Shown piece by piece: positions 9,056 to 16,060 of a stretch of DNA of 51,813 nt. The position numbers were made by a program, and so were the translations under genes. Position 1 is the first letter of the stretch. The number at the start of each line of letters is the position of its first letter. The stretch is taken from positions 1 through 51,813 of the forward strand of contig QCEU01000007.1 in assembly GCA_003280485.1 (NCBI GenBank), written 5' to 3'. The notes under the pieces were generated by a model. That model did not search any database. It saw only the letters and a list, made by a program, of their open reading frames with translations, and was not told the origin of the DNA. This DNA comes from Pelagibacteraceae bacterium AG-359-O02. Lineage in GTDB: Bacteria; Pseudomonadota; Alphaproteobacteria; Pelagibacterales; Pelagibacteraceae.

Positions 9056-10596
9056 GTAAAAAAATTAATAAAGCAATTATATCTTTATCAGACAAATCAG
9101 AAATTAAATTAATATTAAATACACTCAAAAAATATAAAGTTAATATTATAAGCTCAGGAGGTACATCTAAAGTAATTAAAAAATTAGGCTACAAATGTAC
9201 TGAAATATCAGAGTATACAAATACAGATGAGATTTTAGATGGTAGAGTTAAAACACTGCATCCAAAGTTATATGCAGGGATTTTAAGCAAAAGAGAAAAC
9301 AATCACCATAAAAAAGAACTTAAAAAGAATAATTATAATGAAATAGATTTAGTTATAGTTAATTTTTATCCATTTGAAAAAACATTAAAAAGTACAAAAA
9401 ACCACAATAAAATTGTTGAAAACATAGATATTGGAGGTCCAACTCTTGTGAGGGCAGCAGCTAAAAATTATAAACATACAACTGTTATAACATCTCCACA
9501 TCAATACAGAGAATTCATTTTAGATTTTGAAAAAAACAAAGGTGCTACAAGTTTAGAATTAAGAAAAAAACTATCCCAAGAAGCATTTAATTTAACAGCA
9601 TACTATGATTCTGTTATTTCAGAATATTTGAATATAAAAAATAATATTCATTTTCCTCAAAAGCAAACTATTCATGGGAACTTGATAGAAGTATTACGAT
9701 ATGGTGAAAACCCTCATCAACAATCAGCAATTTATAGTAAACATGATAATTTAGGTATATCACAATTAAGTGGAAAAAAATTAAGTTATAATAATTATAA
9801 TGATATTTATGCTGCATTAAATGTTTCACAAACACTTCCAAAAAATATTGGAACTGTAATTGTAAAACATGCTAACCCATGTGGTGTATCGGTGAACAAA
9901 AGTAAAATAGAAAGTTACAAAGAAGCCTTAGCATGTGATCCAATAAGCGCATTTGGAGGAATTGTTTCATGTAATTTTAAAATAAATGAAAAAATAGCTC
10001 TAGAATTAAATAAAATATTTTTAGAAGTAGTAATAGGACTTGGTTTTGACAAAGATTCTATAAAAATTCTCAAAAAAAAGAAAAATTTAAGATTAATTGA
10101 TGCGTCCAAATTAAAAGGAAATAGCCTAGCAAACATTGTAAGTAATTTTGATTCATTATTACTACAAAGTATAGACAAAAAAAAATTTACGAAAAATGAT
10201 TTTAGAGTTGTAACTAAAATAAAACCATCTAAGAAAATTTTAAATGACCTAATATTTGCATTTAATGTATGTAGAAATGTTAAATCAAATGCGATTGTTT
10301 TAACAAAAGATAGTTCAACTATTGGAATTGGCTCAGGTCAACCAAATAGATTAGATAGTTGTAGAATAGCTATTGAAAAAATGAGAAAATTCCAAAAAAT
10401 TAACAAGGATGATTTAATTTTGGGGGCATCTGATGCATTTTTTCCTTTCGTTGATGGCATAGAAACTTTAGTTCAAAATGGAGTTGGTGCAATTATCCAA
10501 CCTTCTGGATCTATTCGTGACAAAGAAATTATTAAATTTGCTGATAAAGTAGGAATTATATTGGTTTTTTCAAATACAAGGCATTTTAAACATTAA
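9052..10596 (+). CDS. purH: bifunctional AICAR transformylase / IMP cyclohydrolase
   Basis: It catalyses the last two steps of de novo purine synthesis, formylating AICAR with 10-formyl-THF and closing the ring to IMP. The 514 residues match the usual length (about 515-530). The N-terminal MGS-like cyclohydrolase domain contains ISLSDKSEI, SSGGTSKVIKKLG and LDGRVKTLHPKLYAGIL; the transformylase domain (from about residue 200) contains RYGENPHQQSAIY, KHANPCGVSV and ASDAFFPFVDGIE. The start overlaps the heparinase-like gene by ATGA, so the two are translationally coupled. It converges on phhB with a one-base gap and no visible hairpin. Confidence 0.97.
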   Translation: MSKKINKAIISLSDKSEIKLILNTLKKYKVNIISSGGTSKVIKKLGYKCTEISEYTNTDEILDGRVKTLHPKLYAGILSKRENNHHKKELKKNNYNEIDLVIVNFYPFEKTLKSTKNHNKIVENIDIGGPTLVRAAAKNYKHTTVITSPHQYREFILDFEKNKGATSLELRKKLSQEAFNLTAYYDSVISEYLNIKNNIHFPQKQTIHGNLIEVLRYGENPHQQSAIYSKHDNLGISQLSGKKLSYNNYNDIYAALNVSQTLPKNIGTVIVKHANPCGVSVNKSKIESYKEALACDPISAFGGIVSCNFKINEKIALELNKIFLEVVIGLGFDKDSIKILKKKKNLRLIDASKLKGNSLANIVSNFDSLLLQSIDKKKFTKNDFRVVTKIKPSKKILNDLIFAFNVCRNVKSNAIVLTKDSSTIGIGSGQPNRLDSCRIAIEKMRKFQKINKDDLILGASDAFFPFVDGIETLVQNGVGAIIQPSGSIRDKEIIKFADKVGIILVFSNTRHFKH

Positions 10597-10597
10597 T

Positions 10598-10936
10598 TTA
10601 GTTGATTCTGTCAACTTTTGCTGCAAGTACAAAATCGCTTTCGTGCAAACCATTTATTGCATGAGTTTGTATTTTAATTTTTGCATATCCCCAACCAAAC
10701 CAAATATCTGGGTGATGTCCTTCTTGTTCAGCAATCTCACCAACTTTATTAACAAAAGATTGGCTTTCTAAAAAATTGTTAAATTTATAACTTTTAACTA
10801 TATAATAATCTTTATTGTTATCAGATATCACATTCCATCCATCAACTTTCTTAAGGTATTTATGGATTTCATCTAAGTCAAAGCTAGGGATACCTCCTTC
10901 ACAAGGTATGCACTTTTTGTCTGCTAAATCACTCAT
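10598..10936 (-). CDS. phhB: pterin-4a-carbinolamine dehydratase
   Basis: This 112-residue protein dehydrates 4a-hydroxytetrahydrobiopterin, which recycles the cofactor of aromatic amino acid hydroxylases; members also occur without such a hydroxylase. The family signature is present as EGHHPDIWFGWGYAKIKIQT followed by a histidine: two adjacent histidines, the PD pair and a third histidine about 17 residues on. The N-terminus is slightly longer than usual and has two cysteines (KCIPCEGG). Its start codon overlaps the end of the upstream sulfotransferase by 8 bases, so it is probably expressed from the tRNA-Gly promoter upstream. Confidence 0.93.
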   Translation of the reverse strand: MSDLADKKCIPCEGGIPSFDLDEIHKYLKKVDGWNVISDNNKDYYIVKSYKFNNFLESQSFVNKVGEIAEQEGHHPDIWFGWGYAKIKIQTHAINGLHESDFVLAAKVDRIN

Positions 10937-11780
10937 TTGAATTGTAACCTAAATCATTTAAGTCGTTTTGTAAATTTTTATTTAATTGAGTAAGGATATT
11001 TTTTGGTAAAATTTTTTCCCATCTATTATTAAAACCAAGATTAAAAAATGGTTTTTTTTTTCCATTGCTAGAAATTACACTCTCTTCAAATCCTTCATTT
11101 TGTTCTTTATTCTTTAAGTTTGTAAAATTTGTCGATCTAATAGAATTAAGCAACTTTTTTTCGTCTATTTCTAATTTATTACGTTTAATACTATTAATAA
11201 AATTTATTACATTTTTAAACGTGTCATATTTATTATTCTCCAAGTCCTCATATTTTATAAATAAAGTTTTAAATTCTGTTGTATTTTTCCAAGATTTATA
11301 ATGAGTTGACCAAGACCCAAGGAAAGTAAAATTACTATAATCGTTGTTTAAAGACTTTTCCAATAAAGATGCATTTTCATCCATAATTTTATGGTATGCT
11401 TGGTCATAATTTAATGAATAATGATGTGTCAAAGAACTTACTATATTTCTAGGATCTCTTACAATATATATTGCTCCAAGAGTTTGCTGGTTAGTAGTAA
11501 ATTTATTTCCATTAAATTTGTCTAAAGTATTGTGGGTTTTAACAAAGTGGACTTTATTATTATTATTTATGAAAAATTGATTTTGATTAAAAAGCCAATT
11601 CTGACTTGCCTCATCTTCTGAAAATATATTTTTTTTTGTAAATTTTAAAGATGGAAACTGAAGAATATTTAACAGTAAATCAAAATCGAATTTTCCTTTT
11701 TTAGAAAAGAAGTATGACGATATAAAAGATCTTAAATAAGTATTCCCACTTTTGGGATAAGATGCGATCCAAATAATCAT
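10929..11780 (-). CDS. sulfotransferase domain protein A
   Basis: A 283-residue PAPS-dependent sulfotransferase. The 5'-phosphosulfate loop is SYPKSGNTYLRSF (K10 in the P-loop-like site) and the 3'-phosphate segment is YIVRDPRNIVSSLTHHY. A catalytic-type histidine lies in HFVKTHNTL. The acceptor is unknown. I chose the ATG at 11780, which gives the N-terminus MIIWIASYPKSGNT shared with the three other single-domain paralogues; the frame remains open further upstream only because it runs through tRNA-Gly. The start is 11 bases downstream of the encoded tRNA CCA, so tRNA and enzyme appear co-transcribed. The end overlaps phhB. Confidence 0.9.
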   Translation of the reverse strand: MIIWIASYPKSGNTYLRSFISSYFFSKKGKFDFDLLLNILQFPSLKFTKKNIFSEDEASQNWLFNQNQFFINNNNKVHFVKTHNTLDKFNGNKFTTNQQTLGAIYIVRDPRNIVSSLTHHYSLNYDQAYHKIMDENASLLEKSLNNDYSNFTFLGSWSTHYKSWKNTTEFKTLFIKYEDLENNKYDTFKNVINFINSIKRNKLEIDEKKLLNSIRSTNFTNLKNKEQNEGFEESVISSNGKKKPFFNLGFNNRWEKILPKNILTQLNKNLQNDLNDLGYNSNE

Positions 11781-11791
11781 ATTGATATTTA

Positions 11792-11866
11792 TGGAGCGGG
11801 CAATGGGACTCGAACCCACGACCTTCTCGTTGGCAACGAGACGCTCTACCACTGAGCTATGCCCGC
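11792..11866 (-). tRNA. tRNA-Gly (GCC)
   Basis: On the minus strand the sequence starts GCGGGCATAGCTCAGTGG and ends GCCCGCTCCA. It folds with a 7-bp acceptor stem, D arm AGCTCAGTGGTAGAGC, anticodon arm TCTCG-TTGCCAA-CGAGA (anticodon GCC), and T arm with GTTCGAGTC. The CCA is encoded (11792-11794). This is the intact copy; a second copy of the 5' half lies at 13474-13514. A sulfotransferase gene starts 11 bases downstream. Confidence 0.97.
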
Positions 11867-11879
11867 TTGTTAAAAAATC

Positions 11880-11908
11880 ATTATAGATAGCGGTTTTTAG
11901 AAATGCAA
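11880..11908 (-). promoter_or_regulatory. sigma70-type promoter of tRNA-Gly
   Basis: Reading the minus strand, TTGCAT (11908-11903) and TATAAT (11885-11880) are separated by exactly 17 bases. The predicted start of transcription is about 11873, a few bases before the tRNA 5' end at 11866. It would also drive the downstream sulfotransferase and phhB. The same hexamers and spacing recur at 13527-13555. Confidence 0.8.
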
Positions 11909-11941
11909 GTATTAGTTAAATTAGTAAAATTTATCACCAAC

Positions 11942-11959
11942 TGTGTCGTGAGTGTGTCG
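11942..11959 (+). repeat. TGTGTCG direct repeats, possible integrase arm-type site (tRNA-proximal end)
   Basis: Two TGTGTCG units start at 11942 and 11953, 11 bases apart, about one helical turn. A related cluster with TGTGTCG and TGTGGCCG occurs at 13387-13416 in the same orientation. Both clusters are followed by an AAAAC(A)TTTACATG stretch (near 11970 and 13420). Phased short repeats at both ends of a tRNA-bounded insertion resemble arm-type binding sites of tyrosine integrases; that reading is inference. Confidence 0.5.
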
Positions 11960-11993
11960 AGATTTTTTTAAAACTTTACATGAAAGTTTATGT

Positions 11994-12011
11994 TGGGGGC
12001 TAACGCCCCCA
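11994..12011 (-). terminator. hairpin after the beta-propeller gene
   Basis: TGGGGGC and GCCCCCA form a 7-bp, very G+C-rich stem around a 4-base loop. It lies 17 bases past the stop codon at 12029 on the minus strand. No clear U-tract follows on either strand. It is likely to end or stabilise the transcript of the island gene before the tRNA promoter. Confidence 0.55.
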
Positions 12012-12028
12012 CAGGCTTAATTTAGTTA

Positions 12029-13279
12029 TTAATCTAAGCTATAAATTGTAACTGATTTTTCTTTGTCAACTTCATTAGCACTTATAAATAAGTTCCGTTG
12101 TGGAATAGCAACCAAACCTTCTGGTCCAATACCCGTTGGTAAAATAGCAACTAATTCTGGGTTTTTCAAATCGTTTGCTTTATAAACGCCGATAGCATTT
12201 GCTCTTTCAGCACCAACAAAGATATAACGTGTATCACCATATATTGCTACTTCAACTGACTCTGGTTCTACACCTTTTTTCTCTGCACGTTTTTCTGGCC
12301 AGTAACCTGCTGAAGCGAGTGCTCTTTCATATGACGAACCTGACTCGTATACCACCGAACCATTTTTATTGAAGATTGTCCATCCACGACTACCACCACG
12401 TTTCGCTTGACCTGGTGCTTCATGTTTATAGTCACCTTCATTTGCAGTTGCAAAATGATCATCGTCAATCCACTTAACTGCGTCTGGTTCTCTACGAACA
12501 TTCTCAATGGTATCAACCATCTTTAGTTCACCATCTTTTTTGTTATCAATACCTACTAATGTTACTAGTCCTGCATCAAACTCTGAAATTACTTTTCCAC
12601 TTCGATCAATAACCGCCATCCAGTTATTCTCTTGCATAGTAACAACTATTTCACCTAAATTATTGATATCAACAAACTCAGGCTCTGGATCGTTAGGAGC
12701 AATAGTTGAAAAACCAACTAAGTCCGCTTTAGTAACACTGTTATCTGCTAAATTAATAATTGCCACAAAACCCCCTGGAAGTTGTGGAATTTTTTCATCG
12801 TTGATATCTTCGTTACGTTCATTTTCAATAGCTACTGCCACAAAAGTTCCATCTGGACTAACTGCAACCGAGTCTGGCTGTCCACCTAGTTCTACTTTTG
12901 TAACTTCTTTTCCTGAGGCAAGATCAACAACTAATAAGTGACCACTTGGCTCTACATAGTTTGGAGAAGTATTAATACCTACAAATGCTTGTCCATTTTT
13001 GATTGCAACACTAGTTGGTTCACCACCTAAATTCATGTGGCCTAATGGTTTCGGATTTGCTGGATCAGTAATATCAATCATGCCTAATGCGTTTGCAGGG
13101 CTATCGCTATATACCAGTTTCATGCCATCTGCTGTTGCCGCAATTATTTCTGCTGATGTTTCTTCTGCACTAGGGTTATTTGCTGGTGTTCCAAATTTCC
13201 CAATTTCTTTAAAGTCTGCATTTACTGTGCTAACAAATGCGGTTGAGGCCAGAAGGCCTGCTAAGATAAATTTTATCAT
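12029..13279 (-). CDS. secreted beta-propeller protein (choice-of-anchor I / YVTN-like)
   Basis: A 416-residue predicted secreted protein. The signal peptide is about MIKFILAGLLASTAFVSTVN followed by A, with cleavage near residue 21. I chose the ATG at 13279, not the ATG 36 bases upstream, because it has AGGAA 6 bases before it (13286-13290) and starts exactly at the signal peptide. The mature part is a chain of propeller blades with PDSVAVSPDGTFVAVAIENE, HLLVVDLASGKEV and the C-terminal GPEGLVAIPQRNLFISANEV, which resembles choice-of-anchor I and esterase-like beta-propellers. No catalytic residues can be assigned. Two sampled 60-base lines count to about 35-42% G+C against roughly 20-28% nearby, and codon use is richer in G and C, so recent transfer is likely. 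It is the only gene inside the tRNA-Gly insertion. Confidence 0.8.
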   Translation of the reverse strand: MIKFILAGLLASTAFVSTVNADFKEIGKFGTPANNPSAEETSAEIIAATADGMKLVYSDSPANALGMIDITDPANPKPLGHMNLGGEPTSVAIKNGQAFVGINTSPNYVEPSGHLLVVDLASGKEVTKVELGGQPDSVAVSPDGTFVAVAIENERNEDINDEKIPQLPGGFVAIINLADNSVTKADLVGFSTIAPNDPEPEFVDINNLGEIVVTMQENNWMAVIDRSGKVISEFDAGLVTLVGIDNKKDGELKMVDTIENVRREPDAVKWIDDDHFATANEGDYKHEAPGQAKRGGSRGWTIFNKNGSVVYESGSSYERALASAGYWPEKRAEKKGVEPESVEVAIYGDTRYIFVGAERANAIGVYKANDLKNPELVAILPTGIGPEGLVAIPQRNLFISANEVDKEKSVTIYSLD

Positions 13280-13473
13280 TATATATTCCTTTTTGTTTTT
13301 ATGGAAAGATATCAAAACAAGATGAAAAATTTGTAACAGTTTAATTAAAATTATATTTTATTCCACTCACCATAGTTTTTCTTTTCTGTGTCGAAGTGTG
13401 GCCGTCAGTGTGGCCGAAAACATTTACATGTCGAATAAGGATTGATTAGTCTTGCAAAAGGAACGTGGACTAC
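13280..13473 (-). other. leader / attachment-proximal part of the tRNA-Gly insertion
   Basis: Together with the tRNA fragment and its promoter this belongs to a 441-base stretch (13280-13720) without a normal gene. On the minus strand a transcript from the duplicated tRNA promoter would pass the tRNA 5' half, the TGTGGCCG repeats, and a 10-codon upstream ORF at 13341-13373 (MVSGIKYNFN) before reaching the propeller start. No terminator is visible in this leader. In one minus-strand frame the segment reads GHTDGHTSTQKRKTMVSGIK before a stop, which could be the remnant N-terminus of a lost integrase, but it is too short to decide. Beyond the promoter, 13557-13720 holds only A+T-rich sequence. 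Confidence 0.45.
13387..13416 (+). repeat. TGTGTCG / TGTGGCCG direct repeats, possible integrase arm-type site (distal end)
   Basis: Three related units begin at 13387 (TGTGTCG), 13397 (TGTGGCCG) and 13409 (TGTGGCCG), spaced 10 and 12 bases, so on one face of the helix. They match the pair at 11942-11959 in core sequence and orientation. Their G+C content stands out from the flanks. Confidence 0.5.
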
Positions 13474-13514
13474 CTCGTTGGCAACGAGACGCTCTACCAC
13501 TGAGCTATGCCCGC
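13474..13514 (-). pseudogene. duplicated 5' half of tRNA-Gly (GCC)
   Basis: These 41 bases are identical to 11826-11866, from the tRNA 5' end through the anticodon stem-loop. Identity stops at the 3' side of the anticodon stem; the following T arm and acceptor 3' strand are absent, so it cannot make a tRNA. The similarity continues upstream of the tRNA 5' end for about 42 more bases (to 13556) with a few differences, including the promoter. This is the far boundary of the inserted segment. Confidence 0.9.
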
Positions 13515-13526
13515 CTATTAAAAAAC

Positions 13527-13555
13527 ATTATAGATAGCGATTTTTAGAAATGCAA
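13527..13555 (-). promoter_or_regulatory. duplicated tRNA-Gly promoter facing the propeller gene
   Basis: TTGCAT (13555-13550) and TATAAT (13532-13527) on the minus strand are separated by 17 bases, exactly as in front of the intact tRNA. Transcription would start near 13520, run through the tRNA half and about 240 bases of leader and reach the propeller start at 13279. No other convincing promoter is seen for that gene. Confidence 0.65.
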
Positions 13556-13720
13556 GCAGTATTAAATTTGACTAAATTATGATGAGCTGTGTAACCTAGT
13601 AAATTAATACTTCTTAGAATTTATTTAAAACTAATTAAAATTTTAATTTTCATAATTTTGTGTTGTTGAATTATTAAGCCATTAATATTGATCTCAAAAA
13701 AAATATGATAAATTCTTATA

Positions 13721-14545
13721 ATGAGTAATATAAAAAAACAGATATTTAAGCATGGAGTTTTCTCCTATTATACAAACGATGAGTACATTGGAAAAAGTTT
13801 ATCAGAATATGGAGAATGGTCAGAAACTGAGGTTGTTTTATTAAAAAAATTAGTAAAAGATAATGAGAATATAATTGAGATAGGATCAAACATAGGAACC
13901 CATACAATTCCTTTAGCAAAACATGTGTTAAATGGTGGCCTAGTATATGCAATAGAACCACAATCTCAAAACTATAAACTTTTATTAGAAAATATTAAGG
14001 ATAATAAGTTAAAAAATGTTAAAATTTTAAAATTAGCAATTTCTTCAAAACAGGGTGAGGCTTATATGAATATTTTTAATGAAAATATGATAAATAATTA
14101 TGGAGATTCTAAAATTTTTGAAAATAATTTTCAAAATTCTGAAAGTGTAACAGTGAAAACTTTAGATCAATTATTTTATGTTGATAATAAGAAAAAAAAA
14201 CCAATAAAATTAATAAAATGTGATGCGCAAGGACAAGAGCTTAATATTATCTTGGGTTCAAGGAAAATTATAGATACATACAAACCTTTTCTTTATTTAG
14301 AAAATGATGAGTTAAATACTTCAAAAACATTAATAGAAAAACTAAAAGGTATGGGGTATATTATGTTTTGGCATCTGCCACCACTATACAATCCAAATAA
14401 TTTTTTAAAAAATAGAAAGAATATTTTTCCTAAAATAATTTCTTGTAATATGTTATGTATTCATCAAAGCACAGAGATTAAACTAAGCGAAGATTGGAAA
14501 AAATTTAAAATTAAAAATAGTGATGATCATCCATTTAAAAAATGA
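13721..14545 (+). CDS. FkbM family SAM-dependent methyltransferase
   Basis: A 274-residue methyltransferase. The SAM-binding motif I is IIEIGSNIGTHTIPLAKHV (about residues 51-69), followed by VYAIEPQSQNYKLLLENIKD (acidic end of strand beta2 is E in EPQ) and the FkbM-typical LIKCDAQGQELNIILGS (about 165-181). FkbM enzymes O-methylate sugars or other small molecules, often in surface polysaccharide clusters, which fits the neighbouring sulfotransferases. The acceptor is unknown. It is the first gene right of the tRNA-Gly insertion; its A+T-rich composition is like the host's. No clear Shine-Dalgarno sequence precedes the ATG. Confidence 0.88.
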   Translation: MSNIKKQIFKHGVFSYYTNDEYIGKSLSEYGEWSETEVVLLKKLVKDNENIIEIGSNIGTHTIPLAKHVLNGGLVYAIEPQSQNYKLLLENIKDNKLKNVKILKLAISSKQGEAYMNIFNENMINNYGDSKIFENNFQNSESVTVKTLDQLFYVDNKKKKPIKLIKCDAQGQELNIILGSRKIIDTYKPFLYLENDELNTSKTLIEKLKGMGYIMFWHLPPLYNPNNFLKNRKNIFPKIISCNMLCIHQSTEIKLSEDWKKFKIKNSDDHPFKK

Positions 14546-14619
14546 TATTTAAATGAATTATGTAATATATCTTGAATATAATACAATCTTAAATACTATC
14601 ATTAATAAGTATACTAATC

Positions 14620-15912
14620 ATGAATTTTCCTAATGAATTTAAAGATATTGTAATCAATTATAATAATAAAAATTTCAATGAAGCACTTAAACTTTTAAAC
14701 AATCTTCCAAAAAAAGAGGAGTTTGAAAAGTTTAAAATTAAACTTTATGCTTCTATATATTTTCTTACGGGAAAATGGACACAATCTCTTACTTATCACA
14801 ATAAAATAGTTGAGAAAAATGAGGCAAGTTTTGAAGATTATAACAATTTAGCTGTATCATTATTCAACCTTGGTAGGATAACAGAAACCATAACCTATTT
14901 TAAAAAATGTATTGAAATTAATAATAAAGCAGAACTACCTTATCAAAACCTTGGTACATCATATTTACATCTTGGAAATTATGAGCAAGCAATTGAATGT
15001 TTTACAAATGCACTTTTTTTAAACAATAGAAATAATAATTGTAAAATAATGATGATAGATATCTTGAACTATATAGTTCCAAAGAAAAATCAAAATAACC
15101 ATTTATTAAAGTTAAATGAGAAAATACTAAATCATTTCAGCGGAGAAAAATTTTATGAAATACCAAAGTATGAAGTAATAATTAAACTAATTGATATAAT
15201 TAAAGACGATTTAAGTAAAGAGGAGCATAATATTATTTATAATAAAACCGAAATTTTCAGAAGAAATAATGAAAATTTGAATTGTGCAAGACATTTTAAA
15301 GTTTTTAATAAATTTAGCGTTATACCTGAATATTGTTTTAGTTGTTACAAGGTTCAAATAAGTACAAAAAATGTGTCTAATCTGATTAAACTATTTTTTC
15401 TTTTCAATTCAAATTATCTAGAAAATAATAATGTTAGAAAATGTATGGTTGAAACTAGAAGTAATGTCAAAGAAAATTTTAAAGGATTTATTTATTGTAG
15501 GGGTTTAGAGGAAGCAAAAAAAGTTTTAAAAATTTCAGAGAAAAAATTAATTGAAAATAAAATTGATTATAAAAAAATTGAAATTAAGCACGGATGTACT
15601 GAATATTATGAAAAACACCCTAATTTTAAAGAAATCAATTATAATGGCGAACAAGAAATGTCTTATGATAAATCATGGAAAAAGTATGAGAAATTAATTG
15701 ATGACAATTCTCCTGCTGTTAGCGAAAGAGTAATCAACCCAACAATAAATAAAATTAATTTATCGGATGTATTGATTATTAAAAATTGGTTAGATTATGC
15801 TGAGATAGTAGGTGACAATTCATTCGAAAAAATTTATATCAGTAACGTCTCGTCGAATTTTTTGTCTCAAATACTAAAAAATCAAATAACTTTTAGAAAA
15901 CAACAATTTTGA
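14620..15912 (+). CDS. TPR protein with a cysteine-containing C-terminal domain of unknown function
   Basis: A 430-residue cytoplasmic-looking protein. TPR-like helical repeats fill about residues 5-140, clearest in YNNLAVSLFNLGRITETITY and YQNLGTSYLHLGNYEQAIEC. After a linker, about residues 220-375 form a distinct domain with CARHFKVFNKFSVIPEYCFS, CYKVQISTKNVSNLIKLFFL, RKCMVETRSNVKENFKGFIY and CRGLEEAKKVLK, then KHGCTEY. The recurring cysteines and polar residues suggest metal or cofactor binding. I recall similar sequences in marine bacteria but cannot name a family or activity. It lies between a methyltransferase and sulfotransferases, so a role in the same surface-modification pathway is plausible. 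Confidence 0.75.
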   Translation: MNFPNEFKDIVINYNNKNFNEALKLLNNLPKKEEFEKFKIKLYASIYFLTGKWTQSLTYHNKIVEKNEASFEDYNNLAVSLFNLGRITETITYFKKCIEINNKAELPYQNLGTSYLHLGNYEQAIECFTNALFLNNRNNNCKIMMIDILNYIVPKKNQNNHLLKLNEKILNHFSGEKFYEIPKYEVIIKLIDIIKDDLSKEEHNIIYNKTEIFRRNNENLNCARHFKVFNKFSVIPEYCFSCYKVQISTKNVSNLIKLFFLFNSNYLENNNVRKCMVETRSNVKENFKGFIYCRGLEEAKKVLKISEKKLIENKIDYKKIEIKHGCTEYYEKHPNFKEINYNGEQEMSYDKSWKKYEKLIDDNSPAVSERVINPTINKINLSDVLIIKNWLDYAEIVGDNSFEKIYISNVSSNFLSQILKNQITFRKQQF

Positions 15913-15969
15913 GACTTATAAGCTAATGGATCAAAATAAAGTTTAAACTTATTCAGAATAAATTAAATC

Positions 15970-15988
15970 ATATGCAGCAACTGCATAT
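15970..15988. repeat. short perfect inverted repeat
   Basis: ATATGCAG and CTGCATAT flank the loop CAA in the 148-base gap between the TPR gene and sulfotransferase B. It has no U-tract. It could be a weak 3' end structure of the TPR transcript or a protein-binding site; nothing else is visible in the gap. Confidence 0.4.
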
Positions 15989-16060
15989 CCGCATATAAAA
16001 ATTAATATTTGCATTGAAAGACCATTTTGGGTCAAATCACAATATGCATTTTACGATATA

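Larger units (their letters stand above)
11826..13514. mobile_element. tRNA-Gly-bounded insertion, about 1.65 kb, one cargo gene, no integrase
   Basis: The segment is bounded by direct copies of the tRNA-Gly 5' half (11826-11866 and 13474-13514, 41 of 41 identical, offset 1648 bases). Both copies extend for about 42 further bases of similar upstream sequence. Between them lie one propeller gene with less A+T-rich composition, phased TGTG-type repeats at both ends and a hairpin. The boundary falls in the palindromic anticodon stem-loop, a known crossover position for tyrosine integrases. No integrase or other mobility gene is present, so it is either a non-autonomous element or the decayed remains of a larger one. 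Simple tandem duplication plus gene insertion is the main alternative. Confidence 0.65.

Noticed and set aside
11781..11852. N-terminal extension of sulfotransferase A (24 extra residues)
   Set aside because: The extension is translated from tRNA-Gly sequence. The paralogues all begin at MI(I/V)W(I/L), matching the ATG at 11780.
12507..13325. Plus-strand open frames opposite the propeller gene (12507-12941 and 12999-13325)
   Set aside because: They are antisense shadows in the less A+T-rich gene, with low-complexity Ser/Pro/Ala-rich translations and no start signals.
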